NCBI GenBank assembly: GCA_964621525.1
Contig: CAZUMS010000041.1
Location: 1-23,547 of the forward strand
Direction of reading: 5' to 3'
Length of the DNA stretch: 23,547 bases
Origin: CAZMGV01 sp964621525 [NCBI: uncultured bacterium]
GTDB lineage: Bacteria; JAGRBM01
Within the stretch, counting starts at the first letter, position 1, and each line of letters opens with the position of its first letter. Both the position numbers and the translations under genes were made by a program. This document shows, one piece after another, positions 17,201 through 23,547 of the stretch. The notes beneath the pieces were generated by a model. It made no database searches and had not been told where the DNA came from. It saw only the letters and a program-made list of their open reading frames with translations.

Positions 17201-17345
17201 CCGTGCGGGAGGGGAACCAGCCGTCCGCCTTGTCCTTGAGCTGGGCTTCGAGTTCGTTGATCCGGGCGATCGTGGGCCTGAGGGACTTCAGGTAGCGGTC
17301 GTTCCGCGAGCCAAAGATCTTCTTGAAAATATCCGTAAACGCCAT
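14292..17345 (-). CDS. secA: Protein translocase ATPase SecA
   Basis: The 1017-residue motor of the Sec pathway drives preproteins through SecYEG. Visible features are the start [20 protein letters not shown], Walker A MRTGEGKT (103-110), Walker B/DEAD-like [15 protein letters not shown] (210-224), [60 protein letters not shown], the helical scaffold/wing region, and the C-terminal zinc/SecB-binding motif [13 protein letters not shown]. Compared with E. coli SecA there is an extra charged, coiled-coil-like insertion of roughly 40 residues at about 252-305 ([18 protein letters not shown]), and an Ala/Pro-rich linker before the zinc motif. ATG 17345 follows GAGG by 11 nt; a 44-residue upstream extension of the frame is not family-like. 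Confidence 0.98.
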   Translation of the reverse strand: MAFTDIFKKIFGSRNDRYLKSLRPTIARINELEAQLKDKADGWFPSRTAALRQEVANGKPLDDILPEVFAMVREVGRRRLGMRHFDVQLIGGMVLHSGRIAEMRTGEGKTLVATLPTTLNAIAGKGVHVVTVNDYLARRDREWMGNIYHAMGLTTGVIVHGLTDAERQREYGADITYGQNNEFGFDYLRDHMKFRQQDLVQRGHFFAIVDEVDSILIDEARTPLIISGQAEASSDKYVRINSTIAHIVAEEEKKGSAEMKEALARRRQEALERLKQARAEAAGEDYVPPPLPEGVDQQKSLVRGRFFNLDEKSRSSSLTDEGVEYVEKDLGIANLFDLQHVEWVHHVNQSLKAHLLFTRDVEYVVADGEIIIVDEFTGRLMPGRRWSDGLHQAIEAKENVQIENENQTLATITFQNYFRLYDKLAGMTGTAETEAAEFMDIYKLEVMQIPTNLPMVRDDRADLVFKTTDAKLAAVVSEIEEMGKSGRPVLVGTTSIEKSEQLASILRRKGVQHQVLNAKQHAREAEIVAQAGRLGAITISTNMAGRGTDILLGGNPEALARSRMPADAPFEGPEWEAVLAAARKECEEQKKQVIGLGGLHIVGTERHESRRIDNQLRGRAGRQGDPGSSQFFLSLDDDLLRIFGGDRIKGWMERLGMEDDEAIQHPWLSRSIAGAQEKVEARNYDIRKHLLKYDDALNRQRLVVYAQRREILQGTDVRDRFQEMLKETVEELAATHCPEDSFAQDWDFDSINAAMKRVFEMETRLSRETVGDISPPELVEHILKITGEYLKEKEAIVGSERMRAVERHFWLITLDTLWKEHLVNMDHLKEGVGLRGYGQQDPVMVYKKEAFEMFQDLLLSIQTETVTDVYRWAKQQAELVIEARKAAVEQARAAAAAQAGGAAGAPAPLQPPAAKAADADLEKDLEKRAAQVRRLNFTHQSSPTSGSDGDGEKPGNRKEAVKVARQQRIERAGGTVVPQKREVPKVGRNDPCWCGSGKKYKNCHLDLDRKKEAGETA

Positions 17346-17448
17346 GAGAAACGCCGCCTCTGTCCGGGTCCGTCCCGCGAGCCCCGAAGGCCCCCGGAAC
17401 CGCCCTGCCCCGGTGCGCCGCCTGCGGCGGCCCCCTGAGGAAGCGCCG

Positions 17449-17477
17449 ATACTAGTAACCGGCCCTCCGGGGTTCAA
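17449..17477 (-). promoter_or_regulatory. Likely secA promoter
   Basis: On the minus strand TTGAAC (17477-17472) and TAGTAT (17454-17449) are separated by 17 bp; each matches 4 of 6 consensus bases. The start would be near 17442, giving a leader of about 97 nt that contains a GC-rich hairpin (GCCGC-AGGCGGC type, about 17428-17440). Confidence 0.45.
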
Positions 17478-17566
17478 TGCCTCCCAACTACCCGGAAATT
17501 AACGGGATTTCAGAGAGGATGGGGCGTCCTCCCTTCCCGGTACCAGGTCTGCTAAAGATCCTTGCC

Positions 17567-17998
17567 ATGAGCGATTCACCGGAAACCGAAAGTTCCGAAG
17601 TCAGTCTTGCGGAACTGCTCGGCGGAATCCCGGGTGATCTTGGCAGCCAGATACTGACCCTCTACGTGCCGGACCGGGACCGGGAAGGCAAAACAGTGAC
17701 AGGTCATGCCGACTGGGTGGAACGCTTCCTAGAAGTCCTTGCCAAGATCGGAGGCGGAGCCACCGCCATCCGGTCGATAGGGATTTGGCGCAATCCGGAG
17801 ACCGGTCAACTGGTCAGGGAAAACACGGCACGAATCTTCACCTACATCCGGGCCGACGATTTCCTCAAACACGCCCCTGCCTTGCGCAACCTGCTCCATC
17901 GCTTCGGCAGGGATACCCGGCAGGGCGAAGTTGTGATAGAGTTTGAAAGTGAAGGATCGGCCCGGCTGATTCGAATCAGGGACTACGATCCCTCGTGA
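17567..17998 (+). CDS. Unrecognised 143-residue cytoplasmic protein
   Basis: No family is assigned with confidence. ATG 17567 is chosen because the longer frame (from 17477) runs through the secA promoter; no good ribosome-binding site is seen (only AAAGATC). The protein has an acidic N-terminus (SPETESSEVSLAELL), a beta strand ILTLYVPDRDREGK, a helix DWVERFLEVLAKIGGGATA, a short turn GIWRNPETGQLVRE, a strand ARIFTYIRADDF, a helix, then HRFGRDTRQGEVVIEFE and a terminal RLIRIRDYD. This alternating pattern suggests a small alpha/beta, ferredoxin-like fold, faintly like DUF3574. There are no signal peptide or membrane segments. The next gene starts about 10 bp later, so the two form an operon. 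Confidence 0.7.
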   Translation: MSDSPETESSEVSLAELLGGIPGDLGSQILTLYVPDRDREGKTVTGHADWVERFLEVLAKIGGGATAIRSIGIWRNPETGQLVRENTARIFTYIRADDFLKHAPALRNLLHRFGRDTRQGEVVIEFESEGSARLIRIRDYDPS

Positions 17999-18007
17999 GA
18001 AGTGACG

Positions 18008-18394
18008 ATGATGGATGAGGATTCCCAAAACGGAACTCCGGGAAGTAGCCCCGGACCGGCGGCAGCCGAACCGGCCCGTGCGCTAAGGATTGTTACGACC
18101 AAAGGCACCGGCAAAACCCTAAAGGTGATGGACAGGCCGGGCAAGACTCTCCCGGCCGGGGAGGTCGCATCCGCACTGGGCGGCCTGCTGTCTTCACCGG
18201 TGTTTCGAACCCCTCGTCATCTCGCGGTAATGAACCCTGCCTATCTTCATGGACGAACCCGCGAAAGGGATCTGTCTCGCCTCGCGGCGTCACTGGCGGA
18301 AATCCTCCGCGACGAGGAAAAAGTCGAAGTCACCGCAGAACAGGTATCCCACGCTCTCACCCGCTATGCCAGGGGCCACAGCGAGGCCTATTAA
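18008..18394 (+). CDS. Unrecognised 128-residue protein, partner of the preceding gene
   Basis: No family recognised. Three starts are possible (GTG 18002, ATG 18008, ATG 18011); ATG 18008 is given because GAGAAG lies 5 nt upstream, overlapping the previous stop. The first 25 residues are Gly/Pro/Ser/Ala-rich and probably disordered. A strand-like part RALRIVTTKGTGKTLKVMDRPG follows, then helices: AGEVASALGGLL, LSRLAASLAEILRDEEKVEVTAEQVSHALTRYARG. There is no signal peptide. Both genes of this pair have slightly lower GC and less strict codon bias than secA, hinting at accessory origin. A 22-bp gap separates it from the convergent hydrolase gene. Confidence 0.68.
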   Translation: MMDEDSQNGTPGSSPGPAAAEPARALRIVTTKGTGKTLKVMDRPGKTLPAGEVASALGGLLSSPVFRTPRHLAVMNPAYLHGRTRERDLSRLAASLAEILRDEEKVEVTAEQVSHALTRYARGHSEAY

Positions 18395-18416
18395 GTCCCT
18401 GACGGTTACGCCCCCT

Positions 18417-19094
18417 TCAGAGTCCCTCTCCCCGTTCGTCGTCCATCAGGATGCCGCCGTCGGGGGTGAACGCCTCGCGGACGAGGCGGCCGATCTCGCC
18501 AAGGCCCCGGCTGAAGAAGTGGTCCGCCATCTCAATGACGTGAAGGTGGACGTGTTCGAGGTTCCGGTTCACGAGATCCTTCACCTTCGGGAGCGGGGCG
18601 TAGTCGTCCCGGCCGGCGGCGATCACGTGGGTTTCGAGCCGGATATCCTCCAGCGCCGTAAAATCCATGAGCCTCACGGGCGGGGCGATCAGCAGCAGCT
18701 TCTCGATGCGGGGGTCCTCGAGGGCGGTCCGGAAGGCGACGTACGAGCCGTAGCTGTAGCCCCCGGCGATCACCTTCTCGTGGTCCGGACAGGTGAGGAG
18801 GATCTGCGTGACCGCCGCGCGGTAGTCTTCCACCGCCGATTGGGTGCTGTCGGTCATCTGCCCCTGGCTCGCGCCGACGCCCTTGAAGTTGAACCGCAGG
18901 CTCGCGTGCTTCAGCCGGTAGAACGAATACGCCGTCTCGTTCAGCACGGGCGAATCCATGGAGCCGCCGTAGTAGGGGTGCGGCGGCGCGATCACCGCCG
19001 GCTGGTGTTCGCCCCGGTGGTAGAGCCCCTCCAGGTGAAGGTCCCCCTCGGGGATCACCACCATCCGCTCAAGGAACTGGCCGGCGAGAACCAA
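18417..19094 (-). CDS. Alpha/beta hydrolase (COG2945-like)
   Basis: The 225-residue protein has the hydrolase elements PHPYYGGSMDSPV (38-50, near the oxyanion hole), RFNFKGVGASQG (67-78), the nucleophile elbow GYSYG (112-116, Ser114), AGRDDYAPL (160-168, candidate Asp163/164), and MADHFF (189-194, His192). This is the layout of small predicted hydrolases often annotated as dienelactone-hydrolase-like; the substrate is unknown. The start is either TTG 19094, 4 bp after the upstream stop with AAGGCGGGG before it, or ATG 19064 ten codons later. It is clearly co-transcribed with the lipoprotein gene upstream. Confidence 0.82.
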   Translation of the reverse strand: MVLAGQFLERMVVIPEGDLHLEGLYHRGEHQPAVIAPPHPYYGGSMDSPVLNETAYSFYRLKHASLRFNFKGVGASQGQMTDSTQSAVEDYRAAVTQILLTCPDHEKVIAGGYSYGSYVAFRTALEDPRIEKLLLIAPPVRLMDFTALEDIRLETHVIAAGRDDYAPLPKVKDLVNRNLEHVHLHVIEMADHFFSRGLGEIGRLVREAFTPDGGILMDDERGEGL

Positions 19095-19098
19095 CGGG

Positions 19099-19653
19099 TC
19101 AGTGCCCCGCCTTCACGCCGCGTCCCCATTCGACGATCACGGGATCGGCCGTGACGGTGAGGTCGATGGCCCCGTCGTTCCAGCCGGTGAGGGTCTTCGC
19201 CTGCCCGGCGGGGAACGGGGTGACGACCGCCTCGCGGTAGCCCTCGGGCGCGCCGATGCGCACGGGGTAGTTCTTCCCGTCGATGCTCCAGAGGACTTCC
19301 ACCGCGGGGTCGCCCGTGTCGATGGCGGCGAACCTCGCCCGGTAGACCTTCGTGCCCGCCTCGACGTCGTACGCGGAAAAGCGCCGCCCGCCCAGTTTCG
19401 CTTCCAGCAGCTTCACGGCCGGAGCGGCGGGCATGTCCTGCACGGCGGCGCGCCAGATCTCCGACTCGCCGGTCACGGGCTCCAGCGCCTCCACGGTCAG
19501 CATCAGCTTGAAGAGCCGCCGCTGGTCCGCCTGCTCGGCGGCGAGCGAACGGTTTTTGCGCACCTTGCGCTCGGGTTTCCTGGGCGGCGCGTCGCCGGCG
19601 CAGCCGTTCGCCAGAGCGGCGGCGGTCATCATCGAAATCAGCAGTCGTTTCAC
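19099..19653 (-). CDS. Putative lipoprotein of unknown function
   Basis: The 184-residue protein starts at GTG 19653, ten nt after GGAGG. A signal peptide (KRLLISMMTAAALANGC) ends in an imperfect lipobox with Cys18. A basic, likely disordered stretch follows (RKPERKVRKNR, about 24-36). The rest alternates beta strands and loops, e.g. ALEPVTGESEIWRAAVQDM, VKLLEAKLGGRRFSAYDVEAGTKVYRARF, VLWSIDGKNYPVRIGAPEGYREAVVTPFPAGQAKTLTG-type text, ending in TADPVIVEWGRGV. No family is recognised. The frame upstream of GTG runs through the hpnH terminator, which rules out earlier starts. The alpha/beta hydrolase gene begins 4 bp after its stop. Confidence 0.75.
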   Translation of the reverse strand: MKRLLISMMTAAALANGCAGDAPPRKPERKVRKNRSLAAEQADQRRLFKLMLTVEALEPVTGESEIWRAAVQDMPAAPAVKLLEAKLGGRRFSAYDVEAGTKVYRARFAAIDTGDPAVEVLWSIDGKNYPVRIGAPEGYREAVVTPFPAGQAKTLTGWNDGAIDLTVTADPVIVEWGRGVKAGH

Positions 19654-19711
19654 GGCTGGAACTCCTCCGGAAACCTGAAGCTTACCGGACATCGGGGGCC
19701 GCTCAAAACGC

Positions 19712-19746
19712 AAAACGGCCCGGCGCTCTTGTCGAGCACCGGGCCG
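19712..19746 (-). terminator. Intrinsic terminator downstream of hpnH
   Basis: On the minus strand an 8-bp stem CGGCCCGG/CCGGGCCG, extended by GCTC/GAGC after one mismatch, is followed by TTTTGCGTTTT. It lies about 55 bp past the hpnH stop and separates hpnH from the downstream lipoprotein-hydrolase operon. A smaller hairpin GGGCT-TTTC-AGCCC precedes it. Confidence 0.85.
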
Positions 19747-19791
19747 CGATCCGTTCAACCGGCAGGGCTTTTCAGCCCGCTGTCACTATCG

Positions 19792-19809
19792 ACCGGCTGA
19801 TCAGCCGGT
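19792..19809. repeat. 18-bp perfect palindrome across the hpnH stop codon
   Basis: ACCGGCTGATCAGCCGGT is fully self-complementary and contains the TGA stop of hpnH at its centre-right. With the two following hairpins it makes a run of three secondary structures in about 95 bp. It may help transcript stability; no more can be said. Confidence 0.6.
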
Positions 19810-20820
19810 CTTGGAGAACTGCCACTTCATCGTGTCGATCATGTCCTTGCCGTTCATCTCGAGCACGAGCGAGCCGCCGAAGCCCGAGTGCATGAAGCAG
19901 CTCTTGCAGCGCGGGTCCTTGCGGTTGATGTAGTAGTCCCAGTCGGTCGCCTCGATCAGCTCCCGGTAGGTCTCGTAGTGGCCGTTCGTGATGGCGTAGC
20001 ACGGGCCCTTCCAGCCGCGGGGGTTGCGCGTCAGGTTCGAGTAGGGCGAGCACTTGTAGTCGCGCTCGCCGGCCAGGAACTCCACGTACTGCGGCGGCGT
20101 GAAGATGCGGTACTTCTCGATCTTGGGCAGCAGCTCCTGGAACTTCGCGTGCACCTCCTCGCGGGAGTGGAAGATGTGCGGGTCGCCGCCGCACACCGTG
20201 CCGAGCGCCTCGTAGCTGTAGCCGGGGGAGACGATGATCCCGTCGATGCCGAGGTCGGTGAGGAAGGTGAACAGTTCGTCCAGTTCCTTCCAGGAGGTTC
20301 CCTTGAAGACGGTCGTGTTCGTCGTCACCTGGTAGCCGAGGCTCTTCGCCTTCTTGATCTGGGCGACGGCGATGTCCCACACGCCCTTCCTCTGGACGAT
20401 CGTGTCGTGGGTCTCGCGCATGCCGTCCAGGTGGACGTTGATGTAGAGGTTCTGGGACGGCGGCACGCCCTTGTACACCTTGTCCAGGAACATGGCGTTC
20501 GTGCACAGGTAGATGAACTTGTCCTTGGCGATGTAGCCGTTGATCAGCTCGTTGATGTGCCGGTAGAGGGTCGGCTCCCCGCCGCAGATCGAGACGATCG
20601 GCGCGCCGCACTCGTCCACCGCCGCGAGGCAGTCTTCCAGCGAGAGCTGCTCGGTGATCGTGTCCTTGTACTCGATGATGCGCCCGCAGCCCTCGCAGGT
20701 GAGGTTGCACGCGTGCAGCGGCTCCATCATGAGGACGAGGGGGACGTATTTCGTGCCCAGGAACTTGTGTTTCATCAGGTGCGCGGCGAGAGACGCCTGC
20801 ATTTTGAGCGGTGTACGCAT
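19801..20820 (-). CDS. hpnH: HpnH, adenosylhopane synthase (radical SAM)
   Basis: The 339-residue protein has the radical SAM motif CNLTCEGC (Cys38, Cys42, Cys45) after VPLVLMMEPLHA, the HpnH-typical VDECGAPIVSICGGEPTLY, FIYLCTNAMFL, YINVHLDGMRETHD, VTTNTTVFKGTSW, IVSPGYSYE, and a C-terminal region (DUF3463-like) with further cysteines: YKCSPYSN, GPCYAI, CKSCFMHSGF. HpnH joins a 5'-deoxyadenosyl radical to diploptene to give adenosylhopane, the first step of extended C35 hopanoids. ATG 20820 is chosen because homologues begin near MxxPL; its ribosome-binding site is weak, and a 43-residue upstream frame extension is not family-like. It is divergent from hpnG, the next enzyme. Confidence 0.93.
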   Translation of the reverse strand: MRTPLKMQASLAAHLMKHKFLGTKYVPLVLMMEPLHACNLTCEGCGRIIEYKDTITEQLSLEDCLAAVDECGAPIVSICGGEPTLYRHINELINGYIAKDKFIYLCTNAMFLDKVYKGVPPSQNLYINVHLDGMRETHDTIVQRKGVWDIAVAQIKKAKSLGYQVTTNTTVFKGTSWKELDELFTFLTDLGIDGIIVSPGYSYEALGTVCGGDPHIFHSREEVHAKFQELLPKIEKYRIFTPPQYVEFLAGERDYKCSPYSNLTRNPRGWKGPCYAITNGHYETYRELIEATDWDYYINRKDPRCKSCFMHSGFGGSLVLEMNGKDMIDTMKWQFSKTG

Positions 20821-21053
20821 ACCGGTAAGTAGTCCAGCTTCCTTTGTAGGGTCGGGCGGCCGGGTCCCAAAATTCCGGCATCCCGCGGATCGGGGCGGCC
20901 CCCTGCCGCCCCCTCGCACCCTTTCGTTCAAAAGGGGCGCGGAGCGCAAAGTTCCACCCAGCGGCGGAGAACACTACGCACCGGAGAGAACGGGAGTCAA
21001 ACCCCGCCCGGCTTGCTGCCCCGCAATAGATAACCTATTGAAATACAAGGACA
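20821..21053. promoter_or_regulatory. Divergent hpnH/hpnG control region
   Basis: These 233 bp separate the two divergent hopanoid genes. They are mostly GC-rich with no clear sigma70 promoter in either direction. The last 40 bp before hpnG are AT-rich and contain the inverted repeat CAATAG-ATAAC-CTATTG (21024-21040). AAGG lies 4 nt before the hpnG ATG. Confidence 0.5.
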
Positions 21054-21821
21054 ATGAGCGATACAGCCACCAGCCGCGCCCCGGTCTTTCTCTGCGCCAC
21101 GAGGAGCGAGGCCGCGCCGCTGCTCAGCCGCCTCAAGGTCCGGATTCCCGTCCCCAACGCCCCCCGCCCCGTGATCTGGGGCCGGCTCGATGGCCGGGAG
21201 CCGGTCATCGTCGGTGTCTCCGGCATGGGCGGCGCGAACGCCCGCAAACTCACCCGATGGGTCCTTGAGAATACCGAGGCCGGCTGGCTCGTCTGGTTCG
21301 GCGTCTGCGGCGGCCTCCAGCCGGGCCTCAACGTGGGCGACCTCGTCGTCCCCGAAACGGTGGGGTTTGGGGATGGAACCCCGGACGCCCGCCCGGTCTC
21401 CCCCGCCCTCCGCGCCCGGATCCTCGAAGTCGCCCGCACGCTGGCCCTGAACCCCCTCGGGGGATCGCTCGTCGAGGTCCCCCGCGTGCTCGGCGCGCCG
21501 AAGGACAAGCTGGCCCTGGGTCAAAGGACCGGCGCCCTCGTGTGCGACATGGAGTCGGCGAGTTTCATACAGGCGGTTAACGAGGCGGCGCCGGAAAACG
21601 GCGGCCCCGAATTCGCGGTCGTGCGGACGGTGTTCGACGCGGCGGAAGACGAACTGCCCGCGCTCCCGGACGACCTGCTCGACGACAACGGCTCGGTCCG
21701 GCCCTTCAGGGCCGCGGCGGAGTTTTTGAAGCGCCCGAAAGTCCTGTGGGGCCTCGGTCAGCGGAACCGGCGGGCCTTAGGGCCGCTCCTGCCGGTGCTG
21801 GTTGGGTTGGGGCGGGGGTAG
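21054..21821 (+). CDS. hpnG: HpnG, adenosylhopane phosphorylase/nucleosidase
   Basis: The 255-residue protein belongs to the PNP/MTAN phosphorylase superfamily: FLCATRSEAAPL (12-23), VIVGVSGMGGANARK (51-65), WLVWFGVCGGLQPGLNVGDLVVPETV (78-103), and the purine-site block VCDMESASF (163-171) that includes the catalytic-type MES. The divergent neighbour hpnH and the overall match to hopanoid-associated phosphorylases support HpnG, which removes adenine from adenosylhopane to give phosphoribosyl/ribosylhopane. Alone it might be taken for a generic MTA/SAH nucleosidase. The last 20 residues are Gly/Leu/Arg-rich and unlike the family. No terminator is seen after it. Confidence 0.86.
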   Translation: MSDTATSRAPVFLCATRSEAAPLLSRLKVRIPVPNAPRPVIWGRLDGREPVIVGVSGMGGANARKLTRWVLENTEAGWLVWFGVCGGLQPGLNVGDLVVPETVGFGDGTPDARPVSPALRARILEVARTLALNPLGGSLVEVPRVLGAPKDKLALGQRTGALVCDMESASFIQAVNEAAPENGGPEFAVVRTVFDAAEDELPALPDDLLDDNGSVRPFRAAAEFLKRPKVLWGLGQRNRRALGPLLPVLVGLGRG

Positions 21822-21870
21822 GGGGCGCCGTTAACGGGGTGTCAGGTGGATACCGTCATAGTACAGTCAA

Positions 21871-22677
21871 TTACTTCACACAACGAAATCCTATAAAACG
21901 ACTCCGTGGTACTCTCGGATAAATAATACCGCGACGGCTGATAAGAAAATCAGCTGCGTCCGAAGAGGTCCACGCACCACCTTTAACCGCAGGCGCAACC
22001 GGTCGGTCGTCTCCGTACCAAGTATCTGTCCATTCCAAAACATTTCCACCCATATCACATGCTCCCAGAGAGGAGCTCCCGCTCTGCTTGGAGCATACTG
22101 GTGATGTATTATTATATCCGCAGCCCGGTCCGCGCTGGTCGTACATTACGGCGAAATTACAGGACGGCTCCTCATTACCCCACGGATACTTTGCATCACG
22201 CCCCGCAGATGCAGCGATTTCCCACTCTTCCTCTGTCGGCAACCGTTTCCCGGCCCATTTACAAAAATCTCTTGCATCATACCAGCTGACGCAATTTACG
22301 GGATGATCTTTAATGTAACGTATGTCTTCTTCTGATGTCTTGAAGAAACTAAATTCCCAATTACAAAAGTTGTCTCCACCGGGTTCTTCGCACATTCCGG
22401 AATCGACACACGACCAGTACGCTTGCACAGTTACTTCAACTTTATCGATATAAAACTCAGGATTTTCTTCAGGTGAATTCGGTCCCGGTGCTTTCACCGG
22501 TATCATTTCTCCATATGGCACTGAACTTCTGGTAAACTCAGTACAAAACTTATTGGAACAATATACATCTCCATATAGAAAAGTGATGTAATCTGAGATT
22601 GCCGAGCATGCTGTTAGAAACAAAAATCCCGAACAGCCGAATAATATTCTTAGAAATCTGAACTTGTTATATCTCAT
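21871..22677 (-). CDS. FGE-sulfatase (SUMF1/PvdO-fold) lipoprotein, low GC
   Basis: The 268-residue protein has a signal peptide with lipobox LTAC (Cys24). The rest is a formylglycine-generating-enzyme-type domain: YIDKVEVTVQAYWSCVDSGMC (about 76-96), HPVNCVSWYDARDFCKWAGKRLPTEEEWEIAASAG (about 125-159), YPWGNEEPSCNFA, LGACDMGGNVLEWTDTWYG (about 206-224), VKGGAW, and a terminal SRFIGFRCVK. It has at least a dozen cysteines, fitting an extracytoplasmic disulfide-bonded protein. The FGE copper-binding Cys pair cannot be identified with confidence, so enzymatic activity is unclear; many such lipoproteins are likely structural. GC is about 45 %, far below the surrounding 65-70 %, and codons are AT-ending. 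No Shine-Dalgarno sequence is seen before the ATG. This suggests horizontal acquisition. Confidence 0.88.
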   Translation of the reverse strand: MRYNKFRFLRILFGCSGFLFLTACSAISDYITFLYGDVYCSNKFCTEFTRSSVPYGEMIPVKAPGPNSPEENPEFYIDKVEVTVQAYWSCVDSGMCEEPGGDNFCNWEFSFFKTSEEDIRYIKDHPVNCVSWYDARDFCKWAGKRLPTEEEWEIAASAGRDAKYPWGNEEPSCNFAVMYDQRGPGCGYNNTSPVCSKQSGSSSLGACDMGGNVLEWTDTWYGDDRPVAPAVKGGAWTSSDAADFLISRRGIIYPRVPRSRFIGFRCVK

Positions 22678-22860
22678 TTTCTGGAGAATTTGTCCTTGGT
22701 AGCAGCTACGGCTGATTAGACATTATTCGCAGAGTCTATCATCAATTTTGTACTTCGACGAAATGGCAACAGAACCCGCTGCGAAGGATAGCATCGAACA
22801 CAACACCGATTTTGGTTTCATCACATAGAGCTTCCAAGCAGCGGCGGGGAATCAGACTCT
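22678..22860. other. Low-GC non-coding flank upstream of the FGE lipoprotein
   Basis: The stretch has roughly the same low GC as the lipoprotein gene and ends where the GC-rich hairpin cluster begins. It must hold the lipoprotein promoter (minus strand), but no convincing -35/-10 pair was found. A 94-codon minus frame (22742-23026) runs into the repeats and is not considered a gene. Confidence 0.4.
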
Positions 22861-22863
22861 CCC

Positions 22864-23010
22864 GGCGCTTCGCGCCACCCTCCCTACTCAGGGAGGGTTT
22901 ACCAATCCTGCGGTTCATCACCCCTGGTTCCCCCTCCCTGCCTGTAGGGAGGGGGTCAGGGGGAGAGTCTCTAGCCCCCTCTTGCTTAGGGAGGGGGCGG
23001 CCGTGAGGCC
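22864..23010. repeat. Cluster of GC-rich hairpin repeats
   Basis: Three related hairpins lie in tandem: ACCCTCCCT-ACTC-AGGGAGGGT (22877-22898), CCCCCTCCCT with AGGGAGGGGG around GCCTGT (22930-22955), and GCCCCCTC with GAGGGGGC (22974-22998). Small flanking stems are GGCGC-TTC-GCGCC (22864-22876) and GGCC-GTGA-GGCC (22999-23010). GGGGGAGA follows the second and third hairpins as a direct repeat. The shared CCCTCCCT/AGGGAGGG arms mark one repeat family, REP- or MITE-like. Confidence 0.7.
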
Positions 23011-23270
23011 AGGGGGAGAACCTCAAAAATAAATCCGCCCGTCTTTTCCGTAACTTATCCTGCCCCCTCGCGGACCCCCTCTTGATCTCCGGTTCTTATG
23101 TTCTAGACTGGCTTCGTGGGGTGGGGTTCCGTTCACCGGCCCGGTCCGCCGGAGAGTCCAAGTCCAGAGGACCGGCAGCCGCCAACGGGAAGATTCCTCC
23201 TTATTCCTCGTTATCGGGCCTAACCGGCCGGGATTACTGGAGTTGTTAGGGCGAGTCCGGCCTTTTCCTA
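23011..23270. other. Non-coding spacer between repeat clusters
   Basis: No gene, RNA or clear repeat was recognised. Composition is mixed, with pyrimidine-rich patches. The only symmetry seen is short and GC-rich. Confidence 0.4.
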
Positions 23271-23547
23271 CTCACGTGATGTGAGGAGAGCCTGTCCTGA
23301 GCCTGGTCGAAGGATGCCCGGGTCCGCGAGGGCGGTGGAGTTCCCCGGAAAACTCCCCCGGCGGGACTGCCCGCCACCCCCTTACATAACGTGAGGGGGA
23401 AACCGATCCCCGGAGAATCCGAAAAAACAGGGGGGGGGGAGGGGGTACCCCTCCTGCACAGATCAGCACACATCGACACGGAAAAACACGGGACAGACTC
23501 ACCCGCCCCTCCGGGGCTGCCCTCTCTACTGACGTAAAGAGGGCCAG
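23271..23547. repeat. Second hairpin-repeat cluster at window end
   Basis: The hairpins are CTCAC-GTGAT-GTGAG (23271-23285), GGCGGG-ACTG-CCCGCC (23360-23375), CCCCCTTAC-ATAAC-GTGAGGGGG (23377-23399, one G-T pair) and GCCCTCTCTAC/GTAAAGAGGGC around TGAC (23519-23544, one mismatch). Three of them share a design of C/T-rich arm ending in YAC and a GTR-starting, A/G-rich arm. At 23288-23316 lies a tract reading CCTGTCCTGAGCCTGGTCGA, whose reverse complement resembles a dispersed repeat common in many bacterial genomes. A run of nine G is at about 23431-23439. No coding frame is convincing. The cluster is cut by the window end. Confidence 0.65.

Noticed and set aside
14046-17438. 1130-codon plus-strand frame, the longest frame in the window
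   Set aside because: It is fully antisense to secA; the translation is Arg/Leu/Val/Asp-rich, typical of the reverse complement of a high-GC gene.
21828-21837. CCGTTAACGG palindrome after hpnG as an attachment site or terminator
   Set aside because: It is only 10 bp, with no T tract and no matching copy at the other end of the low-GC island.
22930-22998. Hairpins as transcription terminators
   Set aside because: They lack T tracts on either strand and occur in series away from gene ends, so a repeat family fits better.
22742-23026. 94-codon minus-strand frame
   Set aside because: Half of it is translation of the hairpin repeats, and no start signal is present.
22864-23547. Possible CRISPR array
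   Set aside because: The repeats are hairpins of unequal size with irregular spacing and no constant-length spacers; no cas genes are near.

Overview
The window comes from a GC-rich (roughly 65-68 %) Gram-negative-type bacterium. It holds the 5' half of a 16S rRNA gene, four predicted lipoproteins, an MglB/MglA polarity pair almost identical in motif layout to Myxococcus, hopanoid genes (hpnG/hpnH) and a front-end-type fatty acid desaturase. Together these suggest a lineage of the former Deltaproteobacteria (Myxococcota, Desulfobacterota, Binatota or similar). This placement is inferred from gene content and the look of the 16S; no tree was made.

Layout. 1-1283: start of an rRNA operon on the minus strand, with a good sigma70-type promoter, an AT-rich upstream region and a boxA-like leader element. 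1284-3476 (-): desaturase followed by a membrane-anchored SGNH hydrolase. 3477-3884: divergent regulatory region with two inverted repeats, one overlapping a likely promoter. 3885-6416 (+): a pair of acyl-CoA dehydrogenases, one with a catalytic Glu and one without, the second carrying a histone-H1-like tail; a very strong terminator follows. 6510-9306 (-): an FG-GAP propeller protein and, upstream of it, a predicted lipoprotein built from two MarR-like winged-helix domains. 9698-13598 (+): ybaB, recR, mglB, mglA, terminator, then a GerW/YtfJ - DUF2953-like - GerW-like trio. 13603-17345 (-): secA, a 50-residue membrane peptide and a small lipoprotein. 17567-18394 (+): two unrecognised small genes. 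18417-19653 (-): a lipoprotein and an alpha/beta hydrolase. 19801-21821: divergent hpnH (-) and hpnG (+). 21871-22677 (-): a low-GC FGE/SUMF1-fold lipoprotein. 22678-23547: no gene; a cluster of GC-rich hairpin repeats.

How the genes work together. HpnH and HpnG catalyse successive steps of hopanoid side-chain synthesis (adenosylhopane, then ribosylhopane). The desaturase and the acyl-CoA dehydrogenase pair share a divergent control region, which suggests coordinated lipid or acyl-CoA metabolism. MglB is the GTPase-activating partner of MglA. The most unusual items are the tandem-MarR lipoprotein, the histone-tailed dehydrogenase subunit, the GerW-like trio in an apparently non-sporulating organism, the secA-linked micropeptide/lipoprotein pair, and the low-GC lipoprotein next to a hairpin-repeat cluster. 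All functions are read from sequence motifs alone; no database search was run.
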